Positions 37,952 to 49,484 of a stretch of DNA of 64,000 nucleotides are shown here, piece after piece; position 1 is the first letter of the stretch; each line of letters begins with the position of its first letter. The stretch covers positions 28,933 to 92,932 of the forward strand of contig NZ_NPEV01000013.1 of assembly GCF_003258835.1 (NCBI RefSeq), read 5' to 3'. The stretch is from Rhodobium orientis. Lineage in GTDB: Bacteria > Pseudomonadota > Alphaproteobacteria > Rhizobiales > Rhodobiaceae. Below the pieces are notes generated by a model that worked only from the letters and a program-made list of their open reading frames with translations, was not told the DNA's origin and made no database searches. The position numbers and the translations under genes are program-made.

Positions 37952-38899
37952 ATGAGATACCTGCGCCTGATCCCGGACGATACCAAGCTCCGGTTCATGA
38001 CCTACCGGTGGATCGCCTTTCCGGTTTCGGTCACCGCCATGATCGCTTCGCTGGTGCTGTTCGCCGTCCTCGGTCTCAATCTCGGCATCGACTTCAAGGG
38101 CGGCAGCCTCATCGAGATCCGCACCATCGACGGACCGGCCGACACCGGCTCCATCCGCTCCAGCCTCGGCGAGCTCAATCTCGGCGACGTCCAGGTGCAG
38201 GAATTCGGCGCCCCCGACGACGTTCTCATCCGCATTGAGGACCAGGAGGGCGGCGAGTCCGCGCAGCAGCGCGCGATCACCCTGATCCGCGGCACTCTCG
38301 GCGAGGAGGGCGTGGAATACCGGCGCGTCGAAGTGGTCGGACCGCGCGTTTCCGGCGAACTGGCCGAGGCCGGCACCATCGCCGTCGTCGTCGCGCTGTT
38401 TGCCGTGCTGCTCTACATCTGGTTCCGCTTCGAATGGCAGTTCGCGCTCGGCGCCGTCGCCGCCACGATCCACGACGTCGTCCTGACCATCGGCATGTTT
38501 TCCATCTTGAGGCTCGACTTCACGCTCGCCTCGATCGCCGCCATCCTGACCATCGTCGGCTATTCGCTCAACGATACCGTGGTGGTGTACGACCGGGTGC
38601 GCGAGAATCTCCGGCGCTACAAGAAGATGCCCTTGCCGCAGCTTCTCGACCTGTCGATCAACAACACCCTGTCGCGCACGGTCCTCACCTCGCTGACCAC
38701 GCTGCTGGCGCTGTTCGCGCTGTTCATCTTCGGCGGCGAGGTCATCCGCTCCTTCGTCTTTGCGATGATCTGGGGCATTTTCGTCGGCACCTACTCCTCT
38801 ATATTCATTGCCGCGCCGCTATTGATCCATTTGAAGCTCAAGCGCGGCGGCAGCAAGGATGGAGGGGCGGAGACGGCAGGAGCCGCCGAAGCCACTTAG
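37952..38899 (+). CDS. secF: Protein translocase subunit SecF
   Basis: A 315-residue partner of SecD with six TM segments. Characteristic segments are LNLGIDFKGGSLIEIRT in the first periplasmic loop, SIAAILTIVGYSLNDTVVVY with DRVRENLRRYKK, and the conserved SRTVLTSLTTLLAL. A basic/Ala-rich tail ends the protein (KLKRGGSKDGG). The stop lies only six bases before the start of the DUF498 gene, so that gene is almost surely on the same message. Confidence 0.97.
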   Translation: MRYLRLIPDDTKLRFMTYRWIAFPVSVTAMIASLVLFAVLGLNLGIDFKGGSLIEIRTIDGPADTGSIRSSLGELNLGDVQVQEFGAPDDVLIRIEDQEGGESAQQRAITLIRGTLGEEGVEYRRVEVVGPRVSGELAEAGTIAVVVALFAVLLYIWFRFEWQFALGAVAATIHDVVLTIGMFSILRLDFTLASIAAILTIVGYSLNDTVVVYDRVRENLRRYKKMPLPQLLDLSINNTLSRTVLTSLTTLLALFALFIFGGEVIRSFVFAMIWGIFVGTYSSIFIAAPLLIHLKLKRGGSKDGGAETAGAAEAT

Positions 38900-38905
38900 A
38901 CAGAC

Positions 38906-39304
38906 ATGGTCAACGACGACAGCGGGCTCGTCTTCACGGCCCCGCACTTTCCCGGCCGGGCGCCGATCGACGCCTATGGCGACGGCCGCTTCAAATTTGC
39001 CGAAATGGCCCATACCGGCTCGCTGCTGTGCCTGCCGAGCGGCATTCTCCCATGGCCGTGTTCCGCGCCCGAAAGCTTCGACGCCGAGGCCTTTTCCGCA
39101 GTGATTGCGGAAGCCGGCGAGATCGACATCCTGCTCGTCGGCACCGGCAACGACCTTCGGCCGCTGGCACCCGGCCTGAAGGCGCTGTTCCGGTCCCATG
39201 CGATCAGCGCCGATGCCATGTCGACCGGTGCGGCCGTGCGCACCTACAACGTCCTCCTTGCCGAAAACCGCGCCGTGGCGGCGGCCCTGATCGCCGTCGA
39301 ATAG
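38906..39304 (+). CDS. Mth938/DUF498-domain protein, homologue of complex I assembly factor NDUFAF3
   Basis: A 132-residue single-domain protein of the Mth938-like (DUF498) fold: FKFAEMAHTGSLLCLPSGIL, then EIDILLVGTGNDLRPL with the family Gly-x-Gly loop, then AISADAMSTGAAVRTYNVLL. Human NDUFAF3 belongs to the same family and is needed for mitochondrial complex I assembly. In bacteria the biochemical role is not settled. It starts six bases after secF and ends 22 bases before the next gene, so it is transcribed with yajC-secDF. The pairing with a second complex-I-assembly homologue is described under findings. Confidence 0.88.
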   Translation: MVNDDSGLVFTAPHFPGRAPIDAYGDGRFKFAEMAHTGSLLCLPSGILPWPCSAPESFDAEAFSAVIAEAGEIDILLVGTGNDLRPLAPGLKALFRSHAISADAMSTGAAVRTYNVLLAENRAVAAALIAVE

Positions 39305-39326
39305 CGTTGGCGCAAGGGATTATCGC

Positions 39327-40190
39327 GTGTCGTTCGACAAGGCCTATGACCACTGTTTCGATCTCGTGCGCCGCACCGACAAGGAGCGGTTCGTTGCCGG
39401 CCTGTTCGCGCCACAGGATCGCCGGCGGCATCTCTATGCGCTCTATGCCTTCTACGCCGAGACGGCGGCCGTCCGCGACCGGGTCAGCGATCCGCTGCCG
39501 GGCGAGATCCGCCTGCAATGGTGGCACGACGCCATCACCGGCACCTGCCGCGGCGAGATCGAGGGCAATCCGCTCGCCGTCGCGCTCCTCGACACCATCG
39601 AGCGGTTCGACCTGCCCCGCAACATCTTCGCCGAGATGCTGGAGGCGCGCAGCTTCGACCTCTACGACGACCCGATGCCGTCCCTTGACGACCTCCACGC
39701 CTATGCCCGCGAGACGGCCTCGGCGCTGATCCGCCTGGCCGTCCGGATCCTGTGCGGCCGCTGCCGGCTCGACGTCACCGAGGTCGCCAACCATGCCGGC
39801 ATCGCCCAGACCGTCACCGAGGTGCTGCGCAAGTTTCCGCAGGATGCCGCCCGCGGCCAGATCTTCCTGCCGCTCGACGTGCTGTCCCGCCACGGCGTCG
39901 ACTGCGTCTCGGTCTGCGCCGGCGAGGCCGGCGAGGGCTTGATGCCGGCAATGGCGGAGCTGCGCGACGAGGTGCGCTATCACCTCGACGAGACGCGCGG
40001 CGGCATCGTCCGGCTCTCGCCGGACATCGCCCCGGCCTTTCTCACCACCTGCCTGGTCGAGCGCTATCTCGGCATCATGGAGCGGCCGGGCTACGATCCC
40101 TTCGCGACCATGGTGGATATGCCGCTGTGGCGCCGTCACTGGATGCTGTGGCGGATGGCGGCCAAGGCCCGGCGCCACTACGCCGCCTGA
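39327..40190 (+). CDS. Squalene/phytoene-synthase-fold protein without catalytic Asp motifs (NDUFAF6-like)
   Basis: A 287-residue all-alpha protein of the isoprenoid head-to-head synthase fold. Both Mg-diphosphate motifs are lost: where active enzymes have DDxxDD the sequence reads YAETAAVRDRVSD, and where they have NxxRDxxED it reads EVLRKFPQDAARGQIFLP. The surrounding fold is kept (IRLQWWHDAI; FLPLDVLSRHGVD). It is therefore unlikely to make squalene or phytoene. Human NDUFAF6, a complex I assembly factor, is a similarly degenerate member. The start is GTG at 39327, 22 bases after the DUF498 gene. No other carotenoid or hopanoid gene is nearby. Confidence 0.87.
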   Translation: MSFDKAYDHCFDLVRRTDKERFVAGLFAPQDRRRHLYALYAFYAETAAVRDRVSDPLPGEIRLQWWHDAITGTCRGEIEGNPLAVALLDTIERFDLPRNIFAEMLEARSFDLYDDPMPSLDDLHAYARETASALIRLAVRILCGRCRLDVTEVANHAGIAQTVTEVLRKFPQDAARGQIFLPLDVLSRHGVDCVSVCAGEAGEGLMPAMAELRDEVRYHLDETRGGIVRLSPDIAPAFLTTCLVERYLGIMERPGYDPFATMVDMPLWRRHWMLWRMAAKARRHYAA

Positions 40191-40282
40191 TCCTTTTTGC
40201 CGCGACAGCCGCAATCTCGCCCAACCTTGCCCGCAAGGACAGGCGGGGCCGGCAGCCGCTGCCGGCGAACGGGAGGGGTTCC

Positions 40283-42073
40283 ATGTCGTGGGTGTCGCGC
40301 CAGGTCCAGCAATTGGGGCCGGAAGTCCGGTCGGTCATCGGGCGCTTCCCGGTCGCCGTCGCCGGTTTCGCCGTCCTCACCGTCCTTGCCATCATGAAGG
40401 CCCACGAAGAGGTGCCGGCGCCGCTGGTGGACAGCATCGAGAAGGTGCTGTTCGGGCTAACCGTCGGTGGTCTCTATGCCATTGCCGGCACGCTTTTCGG
40501 CGAGGCGCGGCGGTTGGGCGCGCTCCTGCGGCAGGGGATCGCCCTGGCGCTCTATATCGGCGCGCTCGCGGTGGTGTTGGGTACCGGCGACCTCGGACCC
40601 GGCGATCTCTTCTTCCTCGGCGCTGCCGTCCTCTTGGTCGGCCTTGCGCCCTATCTGGCGGGAAGGGCCGATCTCGACGCCTTCTGGCTGTTCAACCAGC
40701 AGGCCTTCATCGGTGCGGTCTTTGCGCTGTTCGGCGCACTGATGTTCTTCCTCGGCGTGCTGCTGATCGAGCAGAGCATCAAGATCCTGTTCGGGCTCGG
40801 CTCCGGCGATCTCGCCTTCAAGATCCTGCTTCCCGTCTCGCTCTGCTTCCTCGCCCCGGTCGCCTGGCTGGCGATGCTGCCGGTCGCCGGGACGCTGGAA
40901 AGGGTCGAGGGGCTGTCGGCCCTCGTCGTCTCGCCGGTCCATGTGTTGAACCGCTTCGTGCTGGTGCCGCTGCTCACCGTCTATGCGGCCGTGCTCCTTG
41001 CCTATGCGGCGCAGATCGCCGTGAGCGGGGCGTTGCCGAAGAACCAGATCGGCTGGATGGTCTCCGGCTTCGGCGCGATCGGCGCATTGTCGTTCCTCGT
41101 GCTCTACGGCGAACGGGCGACCGTCGGGCCGTTCTTTGCCGGGTTCAGGCGCTTCTGGTTTCCGGCAACGATCGTTCCCGTCATCCTCCTCGCCATTGCC
41201 GTGTGGCTGCGCGTCGACGCCTACGGCCTGACGCCGGAACGGGTGTTCCTCGCCCTCGTCGCGCTCTGGCTCGGCCTGATGGCGCTGATCTTCACGGCGA
41301 CCCTCGGCCGCGCCGACATCCGCCTCGTCCCCGGCATCCTCGCGGCTCTCTTTCTCCTCGGCTCCCTCGGACCCCTCAGTCCGGAGGCGCTGACGGCGCA
41401 GAGTCAGACGGCGCGCATCGTTGCGATGCTGAGCCAGGCGGGGGCGATCGAGGACGGCCGGCTCGTCGCCAACGATGAGATCGGTGCCGGGATCGACGGC
41501 GACACGCGGCGCAATCTCAGGTCCGCGCTCCAGGCCCTGCGCAATGTCGATCGGCTGGACGCCTTGCGCCCGCTGCTGGGCAAGGAGAATGGCGCCGTTT
41601 TCGCCAAGTCCGACGATCCGCACGAGGTCTATCGCCGGATCTCCGCTCTCCTCGATATCGACCCGGCGAGCGTCAACGCCCGCAACCGCCGCGAGGCCCG
41701 CATCGCCGCGCGCGGCGCGCGCCTGTTTCGTGCCGGTGGCATAGGCGTCTTCGGCCCGTTCGACCTCTGGGCGGTGACCAACCGCACGGCCAGGGCCGGC
41801 GCAATGACCGTTGCCCGGGTCGGCAAGACCGTATTCCGGGTGGATGTCGGCGCGGCATCGCCCGTGCGCATCGACTTTGCCGAGGCCTTCGAGCGGACGC
41901 TGGAAGAGGGCGGCGAAGACGCAGGGAAGGTGCCGCTGTCAAAAAGCGCCACCACCGGGGACCGCCGCGTCACCGTGACGTTCTACGAGGCCCGTTTGCG
42001 CCAGGAAACAGACGGACCGGTGGAACTGTCCTCCGGACGCTTCGTCGTCGTGGTGACGCCGAGGACGCGCTGA
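40283..42073 (+). CDS. DUF4153 polytopic membrane protein
   Basis: A 596-residue protein. The first ~370 residues hold about 11 hydrophobic segments with the DUF4153-type stretch WLFNQQAFIGAVFALFGALM, and the remaining ~220 residues are soluble with two likely domains: helical (EDGRLVANDEIGAGIDGDTR) then beta-rich. The ATG at 40283 follows a strong GGGAGGGG; an upstream extension of the frame inside the preceding gene is a shadow. Function of DUF4153 is unknown. It is 92 bases behind the NDUFAF6-like gene and converges on trmFO with four bases between stops. Confidence 0.8.
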   Translation: MSWVSRQVQQLGPEVRSVIGRFPVAVAGFAVLTVLAIMKAHEEVPAPLVDSIEKVLFGLTVGGLYAIAGTLFGEARRLGALLRQGIALALYIGALAVVLGTGDLGPGDLFFLGAAVLLVGLAPYLAGRADLDAFWLFNQQAFIGAVFALFGALMFFLGVLLIEQSIKILFGLGSGDLAFKILLPVSLCFLAPVAWLAMLPVAGTLERVEGLSALVVSPVHVLNRFVLVPLLTVYAAVLLAYAAQIAVSGALPKNQIGWMVSGFGAIGALSFLVLYGERATVGPFFAGFRRFWFPATIVPVILLAIAVWLRVDAYGLTPERVFLALVALWLGLMALIFTATLGRADIRLVPGILAALFLLGSLGPLSPEALTAQSQTARIVAMLSQAGAIEDGRLVANDEIGAGIDGDTRRNLRSALQALRNVDRLDALRPLLGKENGAVFAKSDDPHEVYRRISALLDIDPASVNARNRREARIAARGARLFRAGGIGVFGPFDLWAVTNRTARAGAMTVARVGKTVFRVDVGAASPVRIDFAEAFERTLEEGGEDAGKVPLSKSATTGDRRVTVTFYEARLRQETDGPVELSSGRFVVVVTPRTR

Positions 42074-42077
42074 AGCG

Positions 42078-43505
42078 CTATTCCGCGGCCGTCCGAGCCG
42101 CGGCGCCATCCAGCCAAGCGGAAAAATCGGCGAGCGCCCGCCGCGCCAGCGCCAGCTTCTTGGCCCGCGCCTTTTCCTTGCCGCGGAACCGCTTGACGCC
42201 TTCCGGCTTGACGATCTCAACCGGCGGGAACAGCCCGAAATTGACGTTCATCGGCTGGAACGAGCGCGGGCCGGACCCCGTCTCGTCGGCGAGGTGGCCG
42301 CCGGTGATGTGGGACAGAAGCGCGCCCGTCGCCGTCGTCACCGGGGGCGTGACAAGCGGCGTGCCGAGGCGTTCGGCCGCCGCGAGCCTGCCGGTGAGGA
42401 GGCCGATGGCGGCCGATTCCACATAGCCCTCGCAGCCGGTGATCTGGCCGGCGAAGCGCAGCCGTGGATCCGCCTTCAGCCGCAACGTTCCGTCGAGCAG
42501 CTTCGGCGAATTGAGGAAGGTGTTGCGGTGGAGCCCGCCGAGCCGGGCGAACTCCGCATTTTCCAGGCCTGGGATCATCCTGAACACGCCGACCTGCGCG
42601 CCGTATTTCAGCTTCGTCTGGAAGCCGACCATGTTGTAGAGCGTGCCGAGCGCGTTGTCCTGGCGGAGCTGGACGATGGCGTATGGCTTCACGTCCGGAT
42701 CGTGCGGATTGGTCAGCCCGACCGGCTTCATCGGCCCGTGGCGCAGCGTCTCGCGGCCGCGCGCGGCCATCACCTCGATCGGCAGGCAGCCGTCGAAATA
42801 GGGCGTCGAGGCTTCCCAGTCCTTGAACTCGGTTGTGTCGCCGGCAATCAGCGCATCGACGAAGGCCTCGTACCGGTCCTTGTCCATCGGGCAGTTGAGG
42901 TAGTCGGCGCCGGTGCCGCCGGGGCCGGCCTTGTCGTAGCGCGACTGGAACCAGGCCGTCTCAAGGTCGATGCTGTCGAAATGGACGATCGGCGCAATCG
43001 CGTCGAAAAAGGCGAGCGCGTCCTCGCCGGTCAGTCCCCGGATCGCCTCGGCAAGCGTCGCCGAGGTGAGGGGACCGGTGGCAAGGATGACGCTGTCCCA
43101 GTCCTCCGGCGGCAGGCCGGACACTTCCTCGCGGCGGATCTCGATCAGCGGATGGGCCTCGAGCGCTGCGGTGACCGCCGCAGCAAAGCCCTCCCGGTCG
43201 ACGGCGAGCGCCCCACCCGCCGGCACCTGATGCGCATCGGCCGCCTCCATGATCAGCGAACGGCCAAGCCGCATTTCGGCATGCAGGACGCCGACGGCGT
43301 TGCTCTCCGCATCGTCGGAGCGGAACGAGTTGGAGCAAACGAGCTCGGCGAGATCGCCGGTCTTGTGGGCTTCCGTGCCGCGCTCCGGCCGCATCTCGTG
43401 CAGGACGATGGGAACGCCGGCGCTGGCGATCTGCCAGGCAGCTTCGCTGCCGGCAAGGCCGCCGCCGACCACGTGGACGGGGCTCGATTGTGATGGATCT
43501 GACAT
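42078..43505 (-). CDS. trmFO: Methylenetetrahydrofolate--tRNA-(uracil-5-)-methyltransferase TrmFO
   Basis: A 475-residue flavoprotein that makes m5U54 (T-loop ribothymidine) using methylene-tetrahydrofolate and FADH2. The FAD dinucleotide motif [14 protein letters not shown] is at the N-terminus, the catalytic Cys57 sits in [11 protein letters not shown], and [13 protein letters not shown] holds the second conserved Cys. The C-terminal [10 protein letters not shown] is also a family hallmark. The ATG at 43505 (MSDPSQS) is chosen over one 12 codons upstream at 43541 in a basic stretch. It converges on the DUF4153 gene and is divergent from the lipoprotein gene. Confidence 0.95.
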   Translation of the reverse strand: MSDPSQSSPVHVVGGGLAGSEAAWQIASAGVPIVLHEMRPERGTEAHKTGDLAELVCSNSFRSDDAESNAVGVLHAEMRLGRSLIMEAADAHQVPAGGALAVDREGFAAAVTAALEAHPLIEIRREEVSGLPPEDWDSVILATGPLTSATLAEAIRGLTGEDALAFFDAIAPIVHFDSIDLETAWFQSRYDKAGPGGTGADYLNCPMDKDRYEAFVDALIAGDTTEFKDWEASTPYFDGCLPIEVMAARGRETLRHGPMKPVGLTNPHDPDVKPYAIVQLRQDNALGTLYNMVGFQTKLKYGAQVGVFRMIPGLENAEFARLGGLHRNTFLNSPKLLDGTLRLKADPRLRFAGQITGCEGYVESAAIGLLTGRLAAAERLGTPLVTPPVTTATGALLSHITGGHLADETGSGPRSFQPMNVNFGLFPPVEIVKPEGVKRFRGKEKARAKKLALARRALADFSAWLDGAAARTAAE

Positions 43506-43641
43506 GGTCCGGAACCTATGGCGCCGAGGCGCCGCTTTCAAGCGTTTCAGGTCCCGGTTACGCCCCTGACTTCGTCGTGTTTGGACTTCTTCCAGCGGAA
43601 CCGTAAATTGGCAGAAGATTCAGTGATTCGGGTGATGCGGC

Positions 43642-44265
43642 ATGACGATTGGAAAGGCAGCGGCTGGCGTCGTCATCGCCGCGGCACTGGCCGGCTGCGC
43701 CGGCCAGATGGCAGGGGCACCGAACGCCTGGTACGGCGCCCACAACGCCGTTGCACCGGGACCGGATCGCCTCGTCGTCTGCCATGCCTTCGGCTGCGCC
43801 CGCCGCACGTCGGTGAAGCTGACGCGCCGCGACCTCAATCGTCTGAAACGCATCCTGAGGGCGGGATACCGCTCGCCGGAGCGCGAGAGGAAGGCCATCG
43901 GCCGGGCGATAGCCTGGGCCGAGAAGCGCGTCGCCCCGGCGGTGGGCTCGGCCAACGATATCGGCGGGCTGGACATGCACAATGCCGGCGTTGCCGGCCA
44001 GATGGACTGCCTCGACGAGGCGACCAACACGACGAGCGTCCTCTTGATCGCCCAGCGCCACGGCTATCTGAAGCACCACCGGGTGGCGAGCCCCGTCGCC
44101 CGCGGTTTCTTCCTGGACGGGCGCTATCCCCATGCAACGGCGGTGATAGTGGAGAAAAAATCGGGCAGCGGCTACGCCGTCGATTCCTGGCCGCACGGCA
44201 ACGGGATCGAGCCCGACATCATGCCGTTGGACGCCTGGTTCGCCGCATCGCCCGCCTCGGGCTGA
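43642..44265 (+). CDS. Conserved lipoprotein with possible Cys-His-Asp catalytic triad
   Basis: A 207-residue lipoprotein: signal peptide with lipobox LAGC (Cys19), then a soluble domain. I know no named family. The order QMDCLDEATNTT (Cys123), YPHATAVI (His164) and AVDSWPHGNG (Asp181) is what papain/transglutaminase-fold cysteine enzymes show: a Cys at a helix start, then His and Asp on following strands. It could act on cell-wall or surface proteins, or be a non-catalytic relative. The start ATG at 43642 is set by the signal peptide. A terminator for the convergent DUF1127 gene lies behind it. Confidence 0.75.
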   Translation: MTIGKAAAGVVIAAALAGCAGQMAGAPNAWYGAHNAVAPGPDRLVVCHAFGCARRTSVKLTRRDLNRLKRILRAGYRSPERERKAIGRAIAWAEKRVAPAVGSANDIGGLDMHNAGVAGQMDCLDEATNTTSVLLIAQRHGYLKHHRVASPVARGFFLDGRYPHATAVIVEKKSGSGYAVDSWPHGNGIEPDIMPLDAWFAASPASG

Positions 44266-44294
44266 GCAGCGCCGTCAAAAACGTGTCTGCAGAT

Positions 44295-44335
44295 ACAAAA
44301 ACACCCGCCGGAGGGAGGAGAACCCGGCGGGTGTT
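44295..44335 (-). terminator. Rho-independent terminator of the DUF1127 gene
   Basis: A perfect 12-bp stem (44300-44311 with 44324-44335) closes a 12-base loop. On the minus strand it is followed by a T-run (the AAAAA at 44297-44301 on plus). It lies 56 bases behind the DUF1127 stop; the plus side lacks T. Confidence 0.85.
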
Positions 44336-44390
44336 AATGGTCCGTCGGCTCAGCGACGAACGGTGTCCGTAAACTTCGGTCCTGTGCCAC

Positions 44391-44540
44391 TTAGTGCGAG
44401 CACCGGCGAGCGATATACGGAATGTCGGCGCGCGAAATACCGAGATCATGGAGCTCGTGCGAGGAGAGACGCATCAGCTCGTTATAGGTCGCGTTGTATT
44501 TGCGCCACGAACGGTAGTTGCGAACGATGGTGTCGAACAT
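44391..44540 (-). CDS. DUF1127 small Arg-rich protein
   Basis: A 49-residue protein from ATG at 44540 to TAA at 44391. The sequence opens MFDTIVRNYRSWRKYNATYN and ends with the DUF1127 motif ELHDLGISRADIPYIARR. DUF1127 proteins are small helical basic proteins of alphaproteobacteria; some members are reported to bind RNA and to affect carbon, phosphate and stress metabolism. A GGGTGAAG ribosome binding site precedes the ATG and a strong terminator follows, so it is a monocistronic gene. A second, longer DUF1127 protein is at 60435-60773. Confidence 0.93.
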   Translation of the reverse strand: MFDTIVRNYRSWRKYNATYNELMRLSSHELHDLGISRADIPYIARRCSH

Positions 44541-45052
44541 GGCTTCACCCAGTCAGTTTAATCCGAGTATCTCGGGTTTGGTTTCTACTGCGCGCCCGGC
44601 GCTCCGCATTCGGTGCGTTGCCGTGGCAAGAGGAGACTTAAGTGATCGGTGTTGCCGGCGGGAGGCGCAAAAACGCATAGCTCTCATGCGGAAAGCACAG
44701 AGATTTCCCTTTAATTATTAAGGGCTTGTAATATTTTGAGATGGATCGTGAGAGACCTTTGGGCGGCATTGTGGCGGCTGTCGCATCCGTGGTCTGAAAA
44801 CGACTTTGACTGTCGCAAATACGACGGCCGAAGTGAAAATTATGTCAAAACCGGGGCAGTTGCTTGGATGCCGCCGTTGCCCAGGTTTTGACCCCAGCAA
44901 AAAACAGATCAAAAACTAGGCTTTGTCAATAAAGATTTCGGTAAGGAATGACGTGCGGCAAAGTGGTTTTTTTGCGCTTTTTTGCCTCGAATGCCCCCGA
45001 AACACCCCCTGAATGCCCTTGAACGCCCGTCGACTGCCCTTGAAAGAGGCGC
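44541..45052. other. 512-base intergenic region, AT-rich
   Basis: No gene is supported between the DUF1127 start and the pentapeptide-repeat gene stop. The stretch is richer in A and T than its surroundings, with a short CCCTT/AAGGG inverted repeat at 44708-44725 and a degenerate ~11-base tandem repeat at its right end (44987-45045). It probably holds the DUF1127 promoter; a small RNA cannot be excluded. Confidence 0.5.
44987..45045. repeat. Degenerate ~11-base tandem repeat, about five units
   Basis: Units such as TCGAATGCCCC, CTGAATGCCCT, TGAACGCCCG and TCGACTGCCCT follow one another directly behind the stop of the pentapeptide-repeat gene. They are inexact and need not be functional. Confidence 0.45.
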
Positions 45053-45838
45053 TCAGTTGGCCCTCCAGCGCTCGCTCAGCCGTTTCGCGACGGATTCGGG
45101 CAGGTCGACCGCACCGCGAAAATCGGTGTCCTCGAAAGTGGCATTTCGAAAGTCGACATTGGAGAGCCGCGCCCCGACGAAGGCGGCCGAGATGAGCTGG
45201 GCGCCCGACAGCTTGGTGCCGGAAAGGTCGGCGCCGGAGAAGTTGACCTCCTCGGCGCTTGCGCCCGTCATGTCTGTACCGACGAGCTTGGCCCAGCGGA
45301 AGTCGGAGCCGATGACGACCCCGCGCAGCATGTAGACGCCGGAAAGGTCGGCCCGGCGGAACCGCGTCTGCTCCATCAGCACGTCCTTCATGTTGGCGCC
45401 GGAAAGGTCCGCGTCGTCGAGCCGGGCATAGTTGAGATCCGTGCCGAACATGAAGGCCTTGTGCAGGGTGGCGCCGGTCATGTCGGCGTAGTCGAGCCTG
45501 GTGTGGAAGAGGTCGGCGCCGGACATGTCGGCGCGCTTCAGTTGGCAATGGCTGAGATTGGCCCATTTGAAATCGGCGCCCTTCAGATTGGCGCCGGTGA
45601 GATCGCAGCCGGTCAGGACGGCATTGCCGAAATCGACACCGGAAAGATCCGCGCCGTGCAGGTCGACGCCGATGAGCTGGCGGCCCTTGAAGGAGCAGTG
45701 GCGCAGATCGTCGCCCGCATGGGGTGCGTCGCAGTCGGCCGTGTCCGCAGCCGTCGCCGGCGCCGAGACGAGGAGGGCGCCGAGAACGGCAGAAGCGGCC
45801 GTGAGAGGACAGCCGGCAAGGCGGAGCGCAAAGGTCAT
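45053..45838 (-). CDS. Exported pentapeptide-repeat protein
   Basis: A 261-residue protein with a signal peptide (1-30, ending SAPATA) and then an unbroken run of about 35 pentapeptide repeats A(D/N)LxG from ~residue 45 to 245, for example VDLHGADLSGVDFGNAVL and ADMSGADLFHTRLDYADM. Such repeats fold into a right-handed square beta-helix. Cytosolic members can mimic DNA (Qnr), but this one is exported, so a structural or binding role in the periplasm is more likely. The start ATG at 45838 is preferred; an in-frame upstream ATG at 45910 puts basic sequence before the signal peptide. It may be co-oriented with uvrA but is 197 bases behind it. Confidence 0.88.
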   Translation of the reverse strand: MTFALRLAGCPLTAASAVLGALLVSAPATAADTADCDAPHAGDDLRHCSFKGRQLIGVDLHGADLSGVDFGNAVLTGCDLTGANLKGADFKWANLSHCQLKRADMSGADLFHTRLDYADMTGATLHKAFMFGTDLNYARLDDADLSGANMKDVLMEQTRFRRADLSGVYMLRGVVIGSDFRWAKLVGTDMTGASAEEVNFSGADLSGTKLSGAQLISAAFVGARLSNVDFRNATFEDTDFRGAVDLPESVAKRLSERWRAN

Positions 45839-46035
45839 GGTGGCGGGCCCTTTCGGTACGGCGCGGCCTTTGCCCGTGCAACGGCAGGAGCGGCTCAGGC
45901 GAGCCCTCACAGCATTTCTGCCGCCTTCGGAAGCTTGTGGCGCGGCAAATCGCTCGGCCGCGCGAGTGTGCGCCTAAAAATGCCTCTGGGGACATCATAG
46001 GCCACCGACGGCCCGCGGCGCCTCCGTAAGAGCGC

Positions 46036-48924
<2,889 letters not shown>

Positions 48925-49484
48925 CGGACTTTCCGTGCCTTGGGGAACGGTTCGGGCGCCGGCAGTCCGGCGGAAACGGGTGGCCTGCCGCCCGCATCGG
49001 CGGCCAGGAAGCGGCCCGGTCGGTTTGGGTAGGCAGATCGGGCAGGCCCTGGCGTCGGGCGTCCGATCCTAACGCGATATAGGCCAGATGCGCAGCCGCG
49101 CAACAAGGAGGATTACGCCACACACCGCACGGGACCGGACCGGCGGCCTGTAGCATTTGTATAAAGCTTGCGAGTCGACGTTAAGGACGCTTGGAACATA
49201 CGATGAACACGCGTCTCTGCCAAGGGCCGCGGCCGGGCGGCGCGCAGGGTGGCGGGAAGCGGCTTGTCCGGCAGGTTTCCGGGGCTTTCAAGACCGCTCG
49301 GCGGGCTTGCCTTGTGCTTTTGCCTGTCCTACGATAGAAAGAACAAAAAGAAAACATGGCGCCGCGCGGCACGGTTCGCCGCGACTCGCCTGTGGAAAGG
49401 GGGCTGGCCGCGCTGGCCCCGGCGCCGGGCGCCCGCTAGGCTGTGCGGCAACGACGGAAGCACATTTCAGTACTGGAAAGAACT
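48925..49484. other. 560-base divergent control region between uvrA and ssb
   Basis: No gene is supported; the frames here are GC shadows. The region holds a LexA box (49194-49208), a TATACA on the minus strand at 49158-49163 that could be the uvrA -10, and otherwise GC-rich leader sequence up to the ssb start. Confidence 0.6.
49194..49208. promoter_or_regulatory. LexA (SOS) box of the alphaproteobacterial type
   Basis: GAACATACGATGAAC is an exact GAAC-N7-GAAC direct repeat, the known alphaproteobacterial LexA operator (GTTC-N7-GTTC on the other strand). It lies between two SOS-type genes, uvrA and ssb, and about 30 bases upstream of a minus-strand -10-like TATACA, so it probably represses uvrA and perhaps ssb. 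Confidence 0.82.
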
